Shown one piece after another: positions 53,269 through 61,126 of a stretch of 62,578 bases of DNA. The stretch covers positions 1-62,578 of the forward strand of contig JABCZO010000025.1 in the NCBI GenBank assembly GCA_013289615.1, in the 5' to 3' direction. This DNA is from Gammaproteobacteria bacterium (GTDB taxonomy: Bacteria; Pseudomonadota; Gammaproteobacteria; Steroidobacterales; Steroidobacteraceae). Position numbers and translations under genes: made by a program. Below the pieces are notes generated by a model that saw nothing but the letters and a program-made list of their open reading frames with translations, searched no databases and had not been told where the DNA came from. Each line of letters starts with the position of its first letter. Position 1 is the stretch's first letter.

Positions 53269-55206
53269 ATGAGACGATCAGCCATTGCGATAGCCATTCT
53301 CGGGCAAGCATTTGCGGGCGCGAGCTCCGCAGGGAACCTCGGACCAGATCAGCAGGCATCCATGACAGCGATTGCTGCGCCTGTCGACCGTGTCTATCCG
53401 GGCGAGATCCGCGTCGAGGTGAACGCATCCGATATCGAGCATCGGATCGCTCACGTGAACGAGCATATCAGCGGCATCGATCGTCGTACGGTCCTGTTCT
53501 ACCCGCAATGGTTGCCCGGCAATCACTCTGCAACCGGGCCGATCGAGCGCTTGTCGGGCCTGACCATCAGCGCGAATGGAGCGTCTGTATCCTGGACGCG
53601 CGATGTGGTCAATATGTACGCATTTCACCTACACGCGCCTGCTGGCGTTCGATCAGTCGATGTCTCGTTCGACTACCTGTCGCCGACCAGCTCCAAGATC
53701 GACCCGCTGGAAATGAGTCAGGACCTGATCGTGCTGGATTGGAACAGCCTGCTACTTTATCCCGCGGGCTATTTTGTCCGCCGAATTCCGGCGCAGGTGA
53801 GCCTGAGTATCCCCGACGGATGGCAGCTGGCCACTGCGCTTCGACCCGAGTCTTCCGCTGGCAACACCACGCTCTTCAAGTCGGTTGACCTCGAGACACT
53901 GATCGACAGTCCCGTGTATGCCGGTCGCTACTTCAAGAGCCTCGATCTCGATCCCGGCGCTAAGGCACCGGTGAGGCTGGATCTTTTCGCGGATCGCCCT
54001 GAATTGCTCGAGGTCAGCCCCGAGCAGCTCGAGGCGCACCGATCCTTGGTGCAGCAAGCCTACCGCTTGTTCGGATCTCACCACTACGCGCATTACGACT
54101 TCCTGTATGCCCTGAGTGACCAGCTGGCAGGTAAAGGGCTGGAGCACCACCAGTCCAGCGAAGACACCGGCGAGCCGACGACATTCACCGACTGGGAAAA
54201 GACAGCGCACGATCGTGCCCTGCTGCCACATGAGTTTACTCACTCCTGGAATGGCAAGTTCCGGCGTCCGGCGGACCTGTGGACCCCTAACTACAACGTA
54301 CCCATGCACGATGACTTGCTGTGGGTCTACGAAGGGCAGACGCAGTATTGGGGCAATGTGCTGGCGGCTCGCTCGGGCCTGCGGACCCGGCAGCAAGCGC
54401 TCGACGAATTTGCTCTGGTGGCCGCCAAGTATGAATCCCAATCCGGGCGGCAATGGCGTGCACTGCAGGATACAACGAACGATCCGATCATCAACCACCA
54501 CCACCCGCTGCCGTGGAGCGACTGGACGCGGTATAAGGACTACTATCAGGAGGCGTCGTTGATCTGGCTCGATGCCGATACGTTGATTCGCGAGCGTTCA
54601 GGTGGCAAGCGCTCCCTGGACGATTTCGCCCTGTCATTCTTTGGCATCAATGACGCAAGTACGACGGTGGTTACGTACACGTTCGAGGACGTGGTCAAGG
54701 CACTCGAGACCGTCGAGAAATACGATTGGGCGACGTTCCTGCGTCAACGCCTTGACGGAGTAGCGATGCCGCCGCCGCTGGATGGGCTGCGGCGCGGCGG
54801 CTACCGACTTGTCTACACTGACAAGCCTAGCGACTTTCAAAAGAACGCCGACGGCAAGGGCAAACGGACGAACCTCGCCTACTCGATCGGCGTCATCATC
54901 GACGACAAGGACGGATCGGTCGTCTTCAGCCGATGGGGCAGCCCTGCTTTTAAGTCGGGGATCACCGAGGCGACCCAGATAATGGCCGTCAACGGAATTG
55001 TCTACAGCACAGACGTCCTCACCGATGCCATCCGCGCCGCAAAAGTCGCCCGCTCGCCCATAGAGCTGGTCGTGAAGATGGGGAATAGAGTTCGCGTATT
55101 ACACCTCGAATACTACGACGGCCTGCGTTACCCGCATCTCGAGCGCGACCCAGCTGTTCCGCCCCGCCTTGACGATATTCTGGCGGCTCGTAATAACCGA
55201 GCGTGA
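53269..55206 (+). CDS. M61-family metallopeptidase
   Basis: A 645-residue exported zinc peptidase (glycyl aminopeptidase type). The N-terminal beta domain is followed by the thermolysin-like site HEFTHSWNGKFRRP with zinc His residues, and the downstream Glu in LLWVYEGQTQYWG. A C-terminal PDZ domain, with SIGVIIDDKDGSVVFSR and WGSPAFKSGITEATQIMAV, ends the protein. Members cleave N-terminal Gly or Ala. It is transcribed with the amidohydrolase. Confidence 0.92.
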   Translation: MRRSAIAIAILGQAFAGASSAGNLGPDQQASMTAIAAPVDRVYPGEIRVEVNASDIEHRIAHVNEHISGIDRRTVLFYPQWLPGNHSATGPIERLSGLTISANGASVSWTRDVVNMYAFHLHAPAGVRSVDVSFDYLSPTSSKIDPLEMSQDLIVLDWNSLLLYPAGYFVRRIPAQVSLSIPDGWQLATALRPESSAGNTTLFKSVDLETLIDSPVYAGRYFKSLDLDPGAKAPVRLDLFADRPELLEVSPEQLEAHRSLVQQAYRLFGSHHYAHYDFLYALSDQLAGKGLEHHQSSEDTGEPTTFTDWEKTAHDRALLPHEFTHSWNGKFRRPADLWTPNYNVPMHDDLLWVYEGQTQYWGNVLAARSGLRTRQQALDEFALVAAKYESQSGRQWRALQDTTNDPIINHHHPLPWSDWTRYKDYYQEASLIWLDADTLIRERSGGKRSLDDFALSFFGINDASTTVVTYTFEDVVKALETVEKYDWATFLRQRLDGVAMPPPLDGLRRGGYRLVYTDKPSDFQKNADGKGKRTNLAYSIGVIIDDKDGSVVFSRWGSPAFKSGITEATQIMAVNGIVYSTDVLTDAIRAAKVARSPIELVVKMGNRVRVLHLEYYDGLRYPHLERDPAVPPRLDDILAARNNRA

Positions 55207-55227
55207 ATCGCGACGCCTGTTCAGTAA

Positions 55228-55249
55228 ATGGCCGCCTTGCGGCGGCCAT
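55228..55249. terminator. Strong hairpin between convergent genes
   Basis: ATGGCCGCC (55228-55236) pairs perfectly with GGCGGCCAT (55241-55249) around TTGC. No T-run follows on either strand, so termination is inferred from its position between the convergent M61 and DUF4440-like genes. Confidence 0.5.
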
Positions 55250-55273
55250 GTCCTTCAGGCGCTGACTCGCGGA

Positions 55274-55726
55274 TTACATTTTTATGGTCGAACTATGCGT
55301 GGCAACGCACTGCCACTTGCCGTCCGGCATCTTCACCCAGGTATCGGTGAAGCGGACATGCGAATCCATGGGCTTACCCGAGGAATCCGTGCCCTTGAAC
55401 CTGCCGCCGCCTATTGCGATGGCGGTATCGCCAGTTACAGTGACCTGCACATTCTCGTAGTCGGCGGACGTATATTTCGTCGCTTTCGCATCGGCAAGAC
55501 TCTGAGCCTTGTTCATCACTTTCCCATCTTCGCTGGTATAGACGTACTTGTCGGCTAGCAGCGGAGCTACCAGAGCAGGATCATTCGTCTTTTGCCCTTT
55601 CAACCACTGCTCTTCAAGCGCCGCAACGGCCTTTTCAGTCGCTCCAGTGGCTTGCTGCGCCTGCACCGCTGCAAAGTTGAACAGCGACAGAAAACCAAGC
55701 AGACAATATATCCGTGAAGCTTTCAT
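55274..55726 (-). CDS. DUF4440/SnoaL-like secreted protein (paralogue of 60572-61024)
   Basis: A 150-residue exported NTF2-fold protein. Signal peptide of about 23 residues (IYCLLGFLSLFNFAAVQAQ). Domain landmarks are ALEEQWLKGQKTNDPALVAP, LLADKYVYTSEDGK and the C-terminal TDTWVKMPDGKWQCVATH. It is clearly paralogous to the protein at 60572, about 60 percent identical by eye, in opposite orientation. No active site can be assigned. Confidence 0.8.
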   Translation of the reverse strand: MKASRIYCLLGFLSLFNFAAVQAQQATGATEKAVAALEEQWLKGQKTNDPALVAPLLADKYVYTSEDGKVMNKAQSLADAKATKYTSADYENVQVTVTGDTAIAIGGGRFKGTDSSGKPMDSHVRFTDTWVKMPDGKWQCVATHSSTIKM

Positions 55727-56119
55727 GGATTTCCCCTTGTTGTTTAGTGCGTCGGCAAACTAAAGCCGTCAATTACACGCTTCGGGAATGCCGTTGTCTA
55801 CCGCATGCTATCGATAGGCCCACAGGAACTGCAGGTTCGCCGCTCAGTGCATTGAGCCGCAATCTGAGTTGCCCGGCCTAGATGTCGTGCATGTTAAGCC
55901 GGGTGTCGGTGCGCTATTCGAAAATCGCCTGTATATTGGGGTCCCCATCATGAATCGGACCCGACCAGCCGGCGAGCTCGCGAGCATTTGTTGGCAGCTG
56001 GGCAATCGCTCCTTCCCGTGAAACACAACCGTGTCTTGGATGATGTGGCGACGACCCATCTCACCGAGCGGCAAGTTGAATTAACGAAATACTGCCCCCT
56101 CAATGACGCTGCCAGTCAG
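55727..56119. other. Intergenic region upstream of the TonB receptor
   Basis: No convincing gene. The receptor frame is open from 55988 but the first part has no signal peptide features. A Fur-box or riboswitch is not obvious. Confidence 0.35.
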
Positions 56120-58183
56120 TTGGCGTCGACTCTGGCCAGAATGGCCCTCGTGCTTGCCTGTTCACCAGGGTGGGCGCAGACGGGGGGGGAACAGGCTGCC
56201 ATCGTGATCGAGGCAACTGCAGCCGCCGCCAGATGGGTGGGCAACAGCGACACGGCATCGGTGCTGGCCGGCGTGGATTCCGCCCAGGCTGGCGGTGTAT
56301 CCAGTCTGCCGATGATTCACGGGCTTGGAGATGACCGTATACGAACTCTGGTCAATGGCGTGCCGATCGCTGCCGCCTGCCCAATGCATATGAACCCACC
56401 GCTGTCCTACATCGATCCGGCGAACGCGTCGTGGATCGAGGTACTGCCCGGGGCGACTCCGGTGAGTCTCGGCGGGGACAGCATCGGCGGCACGATCTTG
56501 GTCGAATCCGCGCGACCCACATTCGCCCCGACGGATGGCGCCGTTGAGCGCGACGCCAGCGTCTCGAGCTTCTATCGCAGCAACGGCGCAGCGATTGGAG
56601 GTGAGGCTGCCGCGTCGATGGCGACAAGTGCCTTCATTTTCGCCTACGAGGGTTCTGGTGTTAGGGCGCAGGATTATCGCGACGGTGCTGGGGAGAAAAT
56701 CAACGCATCAAGATTTGAAACCTCGAATCAGCACATCACGGCCGCCTATCGCAGCGGGAAAAATCTATACGAAGTTCAGGCGGCGCTGCAATACATGCCC
56801 TATGAAGGGTTTCCCAATGCGGATATGGATCTGACCAAGAATGTCGGTGCATTCATTAATACGCGCTATCAGGGGGGCTTTGACTGGGGTGACATGAAAA
56901 TCAGCGCCTATTACGACCATGTTCTCCACCAGATGAACGGGAATACACCGGATCGCTATCCGCCCAGCCTCAACATTACCGGCTTTGGGGTTTTTCCGAC
57001 CCTGGAGCGCGGACAGGATTTCGGCTATCGCGTCGAGCTCGACATTACCGCCTCAGCGCGAGACACGCTGCGGTTCGGCAATGAACTGCATGGCCAAACT
57101 CTGGATGACCGCTGGCCGGGCGCACCGGTCGGTGCGATGTTCGACTACGTCAGCATTAACAACGGGACCCGGACGCAGCTGGGCACCTTTGCGGAATGGG
57201 AACGGCGATGGAGTGGTCGTTGGACCACTCTCGGCGGTGTGAGAAACGACACGATTTGGATGGACACGGGTCCTGTTCAAGGCTATGAGGGCATCGATCC
57301 GACCGCGCAGAGCTTCAATGCGTCGCATCGCGCGCGCACCGACGTCCATGTCGATGCAACGTTGTCGACCCGCTACCAGCCCGACGATCAGGAAAGTTAC
57401 AGCCTGGCTGTGGCTCGCAAGAACCGCTCGCCTAACTTCTATGAGCGCTATGCCTGGGGAAAAAATACCATCGGCACCATCACGTGGTTCGGCGACGGTA
57501 ACGGTTACACGGGCAATCCAGACCTCAAACCAGAGACGGCCTATACCGCAAGCATTTCGGGGGATTGGCACGACCGTGCCGCGCGGTTGTGGGAGGTGAA
57601 GGTGACGTCCTATTACACCGGCGTCCAAGACTATATCGGCGTAGTGGCAATCTGCGGGCCGGCGTGCTCAGGCATGCCAGGCTCGCAATTGATGTTTGCC
57701 AATCACAGAGCACGCCTCTACGGCACCGATGTGAGCGCGGTTTATGCGCTCTCGAATACTCCCGAGGTCGGAGTCTTCCGACTCACCGGGTCAGGCGGCT
57801 TCGTGCGCGGTGATGATCTGTCCACTCAAACCAATCTGTACCACATGATGCCGCTGCACGGAACGATCGGCCTGGAGCATCAGCGCGGCCAGTGGTCGAG
57901 CGCACTCGAATTCCGTGCGGTGGACCGCAAAACCCAAGTCGATACAACGCGACTCGAACCCCAGACACCGAGTTACACGATCCTCAATCTCCGCACGGCT
58001 TACCAGTGGCGATCGGTTCGTTTCGATCTTGCAATAACCAACCTGCTCGACCGCGAGTATGAGAACCCACTGGGCGGCACGTGGCAATCGGATCTCTATC
58101 GGCCTGGCTATCCAGGACCTACTTTCCACCCACTACCAGCGTCAGGCCGATCGTTCGATACCGGCGTCACGGTAAGACTTTGA
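56120..58183 (+). CDS. TonB-dependent outer-membrane receptor, possibly for copper
   Basis: About 687 residues. The plug has GGVSSLPMIHGLGDDRIRTL and NGVPIAAACPMHMNPPLSYI, then ASWIEVLPGATPVSLGGDSI. The barrel ends in DFGVTVRL-like FDTGVTVRL, with a terminal hydrophobic residue. The ACPMHM segment has the Cys-x-x-x-Met spacing of copper-receptor plugs such as OprC, so a metal or metal-complex ligand is suggested. The start is uncertain: a TTG at 56120 would give a 20-residue signal peptide ending WAQ, and an ATG occurs at 56141. The frame is open back to 55988. Confidence 0.82.
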   Translation: MASTLARMALVLACSPGWAQTGGEQAAIVIEATAAAARWVGNSDTASVLAGVDSAQAGGVSSLPMIHGLGDDRIRTLVNGVPIAAACPMHMNPPLSYIDPANASWIEVLPGATPVSLGGDSIGGTILVESARPTFAPTDGAVERDASVSSFYRSNGAAIGGEAAASMATSAFIFAYEGSGVRAQDYRDGAGEKINASRFETSNQHITAAYRSGKNLYEVQAALQYMPYEGFPNADMDLTKNVGAFINTRYQGGFDWGDMKISAYYDHVLHQMNGNTPDRYPPSLNITGFGVFPTLERGQDFGYRVELDITASARDTLRFGNELHGQTLDDRWPGAPVGAMFDYVSINNGTRTQLGTFAEWERRWSGRWTTLGGVRNDTIWMDTGPVQGYEGIDPTAQSFNASHRARTDVHVDATLSTRYQPDDQESYSLAVARKNRSPNFYERYAWGKNTIGTITWFGDGNGYTGNPDLKPETAYTASISGDWHDRAARLWEVKVTSYYTGVQDYIGVVAICGPACSGMPGSQLMFANHRARLYGTDVSAVYALSNTPEVGVFRLTGSGGFVRGDDLSTQTNLYHMMPLHGTIGLEHQRGQWSSALEFRAVDRKTQVDTTRLEPQTPSYTILNLRTAYQWRSVRFDLAITNLLDREYENPLGGTWQSDLYRPGYPGPTFHPLPASGRSFDTGVTVRL

Positions 58184-58224
58184 TCGAACAGATCTGAAAC
58201 TGGGGTCAGCGGCAGCGGTACCGG

Positions 58225-58464
58225 TTGCCGGAATCATTGCCTGGAAGCGGCCGCTCACCGGCTTCGTTCCTCTTCTCACCTCTCGAGTCGTCAGTACGCG
58301 CGCGTTGTCCGCGGATGGGTCACAGAGATTGGCCTCGACGCAGCCGCCTACGGCACCCATACGCTGCGTCGCACAAAGGTATCATTGACTTACCGTCGAA
58401 CGAAGAACTCACGAGCCGTTCAGCTGCTTGTTGGGCATGCCAAGCTCGAAAATTCGCGCAGTGG
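58225..58464 (+). pseudogene. Tyrosine integrase C-terminal remnant
   Basis: In frame 58262 the sequence reads HLSSRQYARVVRGWVTEIG then AAYGTHTLRRTKVSLTYRR and NSRAVQLLVGHAKLEN. It carries the HxLRR and LLVGH boxes of an integrase catalytic domain. The start is lost upstream with a frameshift at about 58255, and the frame loses similarity after 58464, before the last Tyr. It marks an old integration event. The recombinase type differs from the RIT trio. Confidence 0.7.
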
Positions 58465-58551
58465 CAGGAGCCGCTGCAACGGCGCTGCGCGGCAAGAGTC
58501 ATCGGCATACCGCATTCAGCCTTACAATTGTCTAGCTCGAAGGAGATGGCC

Positions 58552-59520
58552 ATGAACAAGCATTTGCTTAACCGACGTCAATTTAGTGCGCGTTGTGCGG
58601 CCTTCGGATTATCGTTTCCCGCCTTAGGTGCAATGATTGCGGCGCAAGCAGCTGCACAGGTTCCTGGTCCTGGCGCGGCGTCGATGCCTGCTGCGCGTAC
58701 CGTAAAGCTTCCAGACGGCACTACCGTCCCGCCGCTCGGTCAAGGCTGCTGGCACCTCGGTCAGGGAAGGCATCCGCTAGCTGTCGAGGAAGAGGCGTTG
58801 CGCACAGGCATATCGCTCGGCATGACGTTGATCGATACGTCGGGGAACTACGGCAATGGGCGCTCCGAGCAATTCATTAATCAGATCATTGCCAATCAGC
58901 GCGAGCGCATATTCCTGGTCTCCAAGGTGGAGGGCGATCAAGTCTCTGGCGATGGCATCGCGCGTGCTTGCGCGGCGAGCCTCGCTCGCCTCGGCAGCGA
59001 GTATCTGGATCTGTATTTGCTGCATTGGCCGGTTCCCAGCGCGCAATTCTCCGGTGTGGTGGCGGCATTTGAACAACTGCGCGCGGCGGGGAAGATTCGC
59101 GCTTGGGGCGTATCCAATTTCAGCGTTGGCCAGATGGAAGATCTGTTCCGCGTTCCAGACGGCCATCGCTGCGCCACCAATCAGGTCCCGTACAGTCTCA
59201 ACAACCGTGGCATTGAGCGCGATGTCTTGCCGTGGTGCAAGCAGCACAACCTGCCGGTCATGGCGTACTCTCCGCTCGGCGGCGACAATAACCTCGTAGT
59301 CGGTGACCGCACGCTGGCGCAGGTCGGCACTATCCATGGTTGCTCGGCCGCCGCGGTCGCGCTGGCCTGGGTGATACGCAGCGGAAGCGTTATCGCAATT
59401 CCCGAATCCGGCTCTCCAGCGCACGTCAAGGAAAACGCCGTGGCGCTTTCGATAGCCCTCACGCCGCGAGACCTTCAGACTTTGAATGCAGCGTTTCCCG
59501 GACCATTCGGCGCAACCTAG
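58552..59520 (+). CDS. Aldo/keto reductase with Tat signal
   Basis: A 322-residue TIM-barrel oxidoreductase. The leader NRRQFSARCAAFGLSF is a Tat-type signal. The catalytic set is Asp and Tyr in LIDTSGNYGNGRSEQF, Lys in FLVSKVEGDQ and His in LYLLHWPVP. GVSNFSVGQMEDLF and CATNQVPYSLNNRGIE are typical. The start ATG at 58552 follows AAGGAG; the longer frame belongs to the integrase remnant. Export of a nicotinamide-dependent enzyme would need cofactor in the periplasm. Confidence 0.83.
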   Translation: MNKHLLNRRQFSARCAAFGLSFPALGAMIAAQAAAQVPGPGAASMPAARTVKLPDGTTVPPLGQGCWHLGQGRHPLAVEEEALRTGISLGMTLIDTSGNYGNGRSEQFINQIIANQRERIFLVSKVEGDQVSGDGIARACAASLARLGSEYLDLYLLHWPVPSAQFSGVVAAFEQLRAAGKIRAWGVSNFSVGQMEDLFRVPDGHRCATNQVPYSLNNRGIERDVLPWCKQHNLPVMAYSPLGGDNNLVVGDRTLAQVGTIHGCSAAAVALAWVIRSGSVIAIPESGSPAHVKENAVALSIALTPRDLQTLNAAFPGPFGAT

Positions 59521-59643
59521 CGAGGAGCGCGCAACTTGCGGGCATAGGGCAGCAGCAAGATTCGACGCGATCGTTGACCAGTGCTTGACATGCAAGGCGT
59601 GCCTTGCCTATCATTTAGGCAAGTACTTACTTGCGTAAAGAAC

Positions 59644-59976
59644 ATGGCAGAGCGCCACGACATCGACGTGCTGTTCAAGGCCCTGGCCGATCCCGGCCGG
59701 CGCAAGCTGCTGGACCTGCTGCATGCGCACGACGGCCGCACACTCATCGAGCTGTGCGAACACCTCGACATGACGCGGCAGGGCGTGACGCAGCACCTGG
59801 ACCTGCTAGAGGCGGCTAACCTGGTCGCGACCGTGCGGCGTGGCCGCGAAAAGCTGCACTTCCTCAATCCGGTACCGCTGCACGAGATCTACGAGCGCTG
59901 GATTGCCAAGTTCGAAAAGCCGCGCCTCAAGGCGCTCTCGGATCTGAAACAACGACTGGAGAAAGCCGATGGCTAG
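59644..59976 (+). CDS. ArsR-family helix-turn-helix regulator
   Basis: A 110-residue winged-helix repressor. It begins MAERHDIDVLFKALADPGRR; the recognition helix is in LDMTRQGVTQHLDLLEAANL; and the wing includes RRGREKLHFLNPVPLHEIY. Cys residues for metal sensing are absent from the usual CxC position, so the signal is probably not a metal. The ATG at 59644 starts at the domain. It overlaps the SRPBCC gene by eight bases, the usual ArsR-AHSA1 pair. Confidence 0.88.
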   Translation: MAERHDIDVLFKALADPGRRKLLDLLHAHDGRTLIELCEHLDMTRQGVTQHLDLLEAANLVATVRRGREKLHFLNPVPLHEIYERWIAKFEKPRLKALSDLKQRLEKADG

Positions 59977-60433
59977 ATCGACCTTTGTCTACGTGACCTA
60001 CATCCGCACCACGCCGGAGAAGCTGTGGTCAGCACTGACCGACGGCGAGTACATGAAGCAGTACTGGTTCGGCGTGCACTGCGAAAGCCAGTGGACGGCG
60101 GGATCCTCGTGGAAGATGGTGTCCGGCGACGGTCAGATCTACGACGCCGGTGAGATCCTCGAGGCCGAGCCGCCGCGGCGCTTGGTGATCCGCTGGCAGC
60201 ACCAGAACAAGCCCGAGCTCAAGGCCGAAGGCGAGTCGCAATGCACGATGGAACTTGAACCCAGTGGAACGGCGGTCAAGCTCTCCATCACCCACACCAT
60301 CGAGCGCGAACCCTCGAAATTCATCGCGGCGGTGTCCGGCGGCTGGCCGAAGATCATCTCCAACCTGAAGTCCCTGCTGGAGACCGGCTCCGCCGTTCTG
60401 CAGGAGCCTTATCCAACGGCTGTCTCCCGTTGA
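59969..60433 (+). CDS. SRPBCC/AHSA1-family protein
   Basis: A 154-residue START-like protein. YVTYIRTTPEKLWSALTDGE then YMKQYWFGVHCES opens it, and HTIEREPSKFIAAVSGGWPK then IISNLKSLLETGSAV closes it. It is coupled to the ArsR gene by an eight-base overlap. Such pairs occur in many bacteria; the protein may bind a small hydrophobic ligand and is likely controlled by the ArsR repressor. Confidence 0.88.
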   Translation: MARSTFVYVTYIRTTPEKLWSALTDGEYMKQYWFGVHCESQWTAGSSWKMVSGDGQIYDAGEILEAEPPRRLVIRWQHQNKPELKAEGESQCTMELEPSGTAVKLSITHTIEREPSKFIAAVSGGWPKIISNLKSLLETGSAVLQEPYPTAVSR

Positions 60434-60571
60434 CACCCCATCGAGAGCGCCCACTCTGGAAGGAGACCTGAGACAAACCTCTAGTAGTATGTGCTAGGCT
60501 CGCACGTGCGTCGGCCGGCCAACATTCGGCCAATAACACTTCAGAAGTCTCAACAATTAAGGGGGAAGTCC

Positions 60572-61024
60572 ATGAAGAGCACCTCGATGTGGTGTCTACT
60601 CGGCTTGCTTTCACTGGGCAGCATTGCTTGGTCGCAAACTCCGCAGAGCAACGGCGGAACCGAGAAAGCAATTGCCGCACTTGAAAATCAGTGGCTTCAG
60701 TCGCAAAAGACGAATAATCCCGACCTAGTCGCCCCACTGCTCGCCGACAAGGTCGTGAGTACAGGGAGCGATGGGAAGGTCACCAATAAAACCCAGATGC
60801 TGGCAGAAGCGAAAGCGCGTCATTATGCGAGCGCTGAGTACGAAAATGTGCTGGTAACGGTATTTGGCGATACAGCCATAGCGACGGGTGGCTTCAAAGC
60901 CAAGGGCACCGAGGCGTCGGGAAAGGCCTTTGACGAGCATGTGCGCTGGACCGATACGTGGGTGAAGATGCCCAACGGAAATTGGCAGTGTGTGGCAACT
61001 CAAGATTCGGCAGTGGAGAAGTAG
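60572..61024 (+). CDS. DUF4440/SnoaL-like secreted protein (paralogue of 55274-55726)
   Basis: A 150-residue exported NTF2-fold protein. Signal peptide of about 21 residues (MWCLLGLLSLGSIAWSQ). Domain landmarks are AIAALENQWLQSQKTNNPDL, VAPLLADKVVSTGSDGK and TDTWVKMPNGNWQCVAT. It is a paralogue of 55274-55726 of equal length in opposite orientation. The ATG at 60572 follows GGGGGA. Function unknown. Confidence 0.8.
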   Translation: MKSTSMWCLLGLLSLGSIAWSQTPQSNGGTEKAIAALENQWLQSQKTNNPDLVAPLLADKVVSTGSDGKVTNKTQMLAEAKARHYASAEYENVLVTVFGDTAIATGGFKAKGTEASGKAFDEHVRWTDTWVKMPNGNWQCVATQDSAVEK

Positions 61025-61088
61025 GACCTGCCCCACGGTTTTAGTCGAGTCAAGGCGTAATCAACAGGCGAGCGTGTCTTCAGCACTT

Positions 61089-61117
61089 CCTGGTGGCGCC
61101 GCGTCGGCGCCACCAGG
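61089..61117. terminator. Perfect 12-bp hairpin between convergent genes
   Basis: CCTGGTGGCGCC (61089-61100) pairs with GGCGCCACCAGG (61106-61117) around GCGTC. It lies between the convergent DUF4440-like and propeller genes. There is no T-run, so its role as a bidirectional terminator is inferred. Confidence 0.55.
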
Positions 61118-61126
61118 CTCTCGCAA

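Noticed and set aside
41667..61126. A genomic island bounded by the tRNA-Gly 3' end
   Set aside because: I could not see a second copy of the tRNA 3' sequence within the window, so no island boundary can be claimed.
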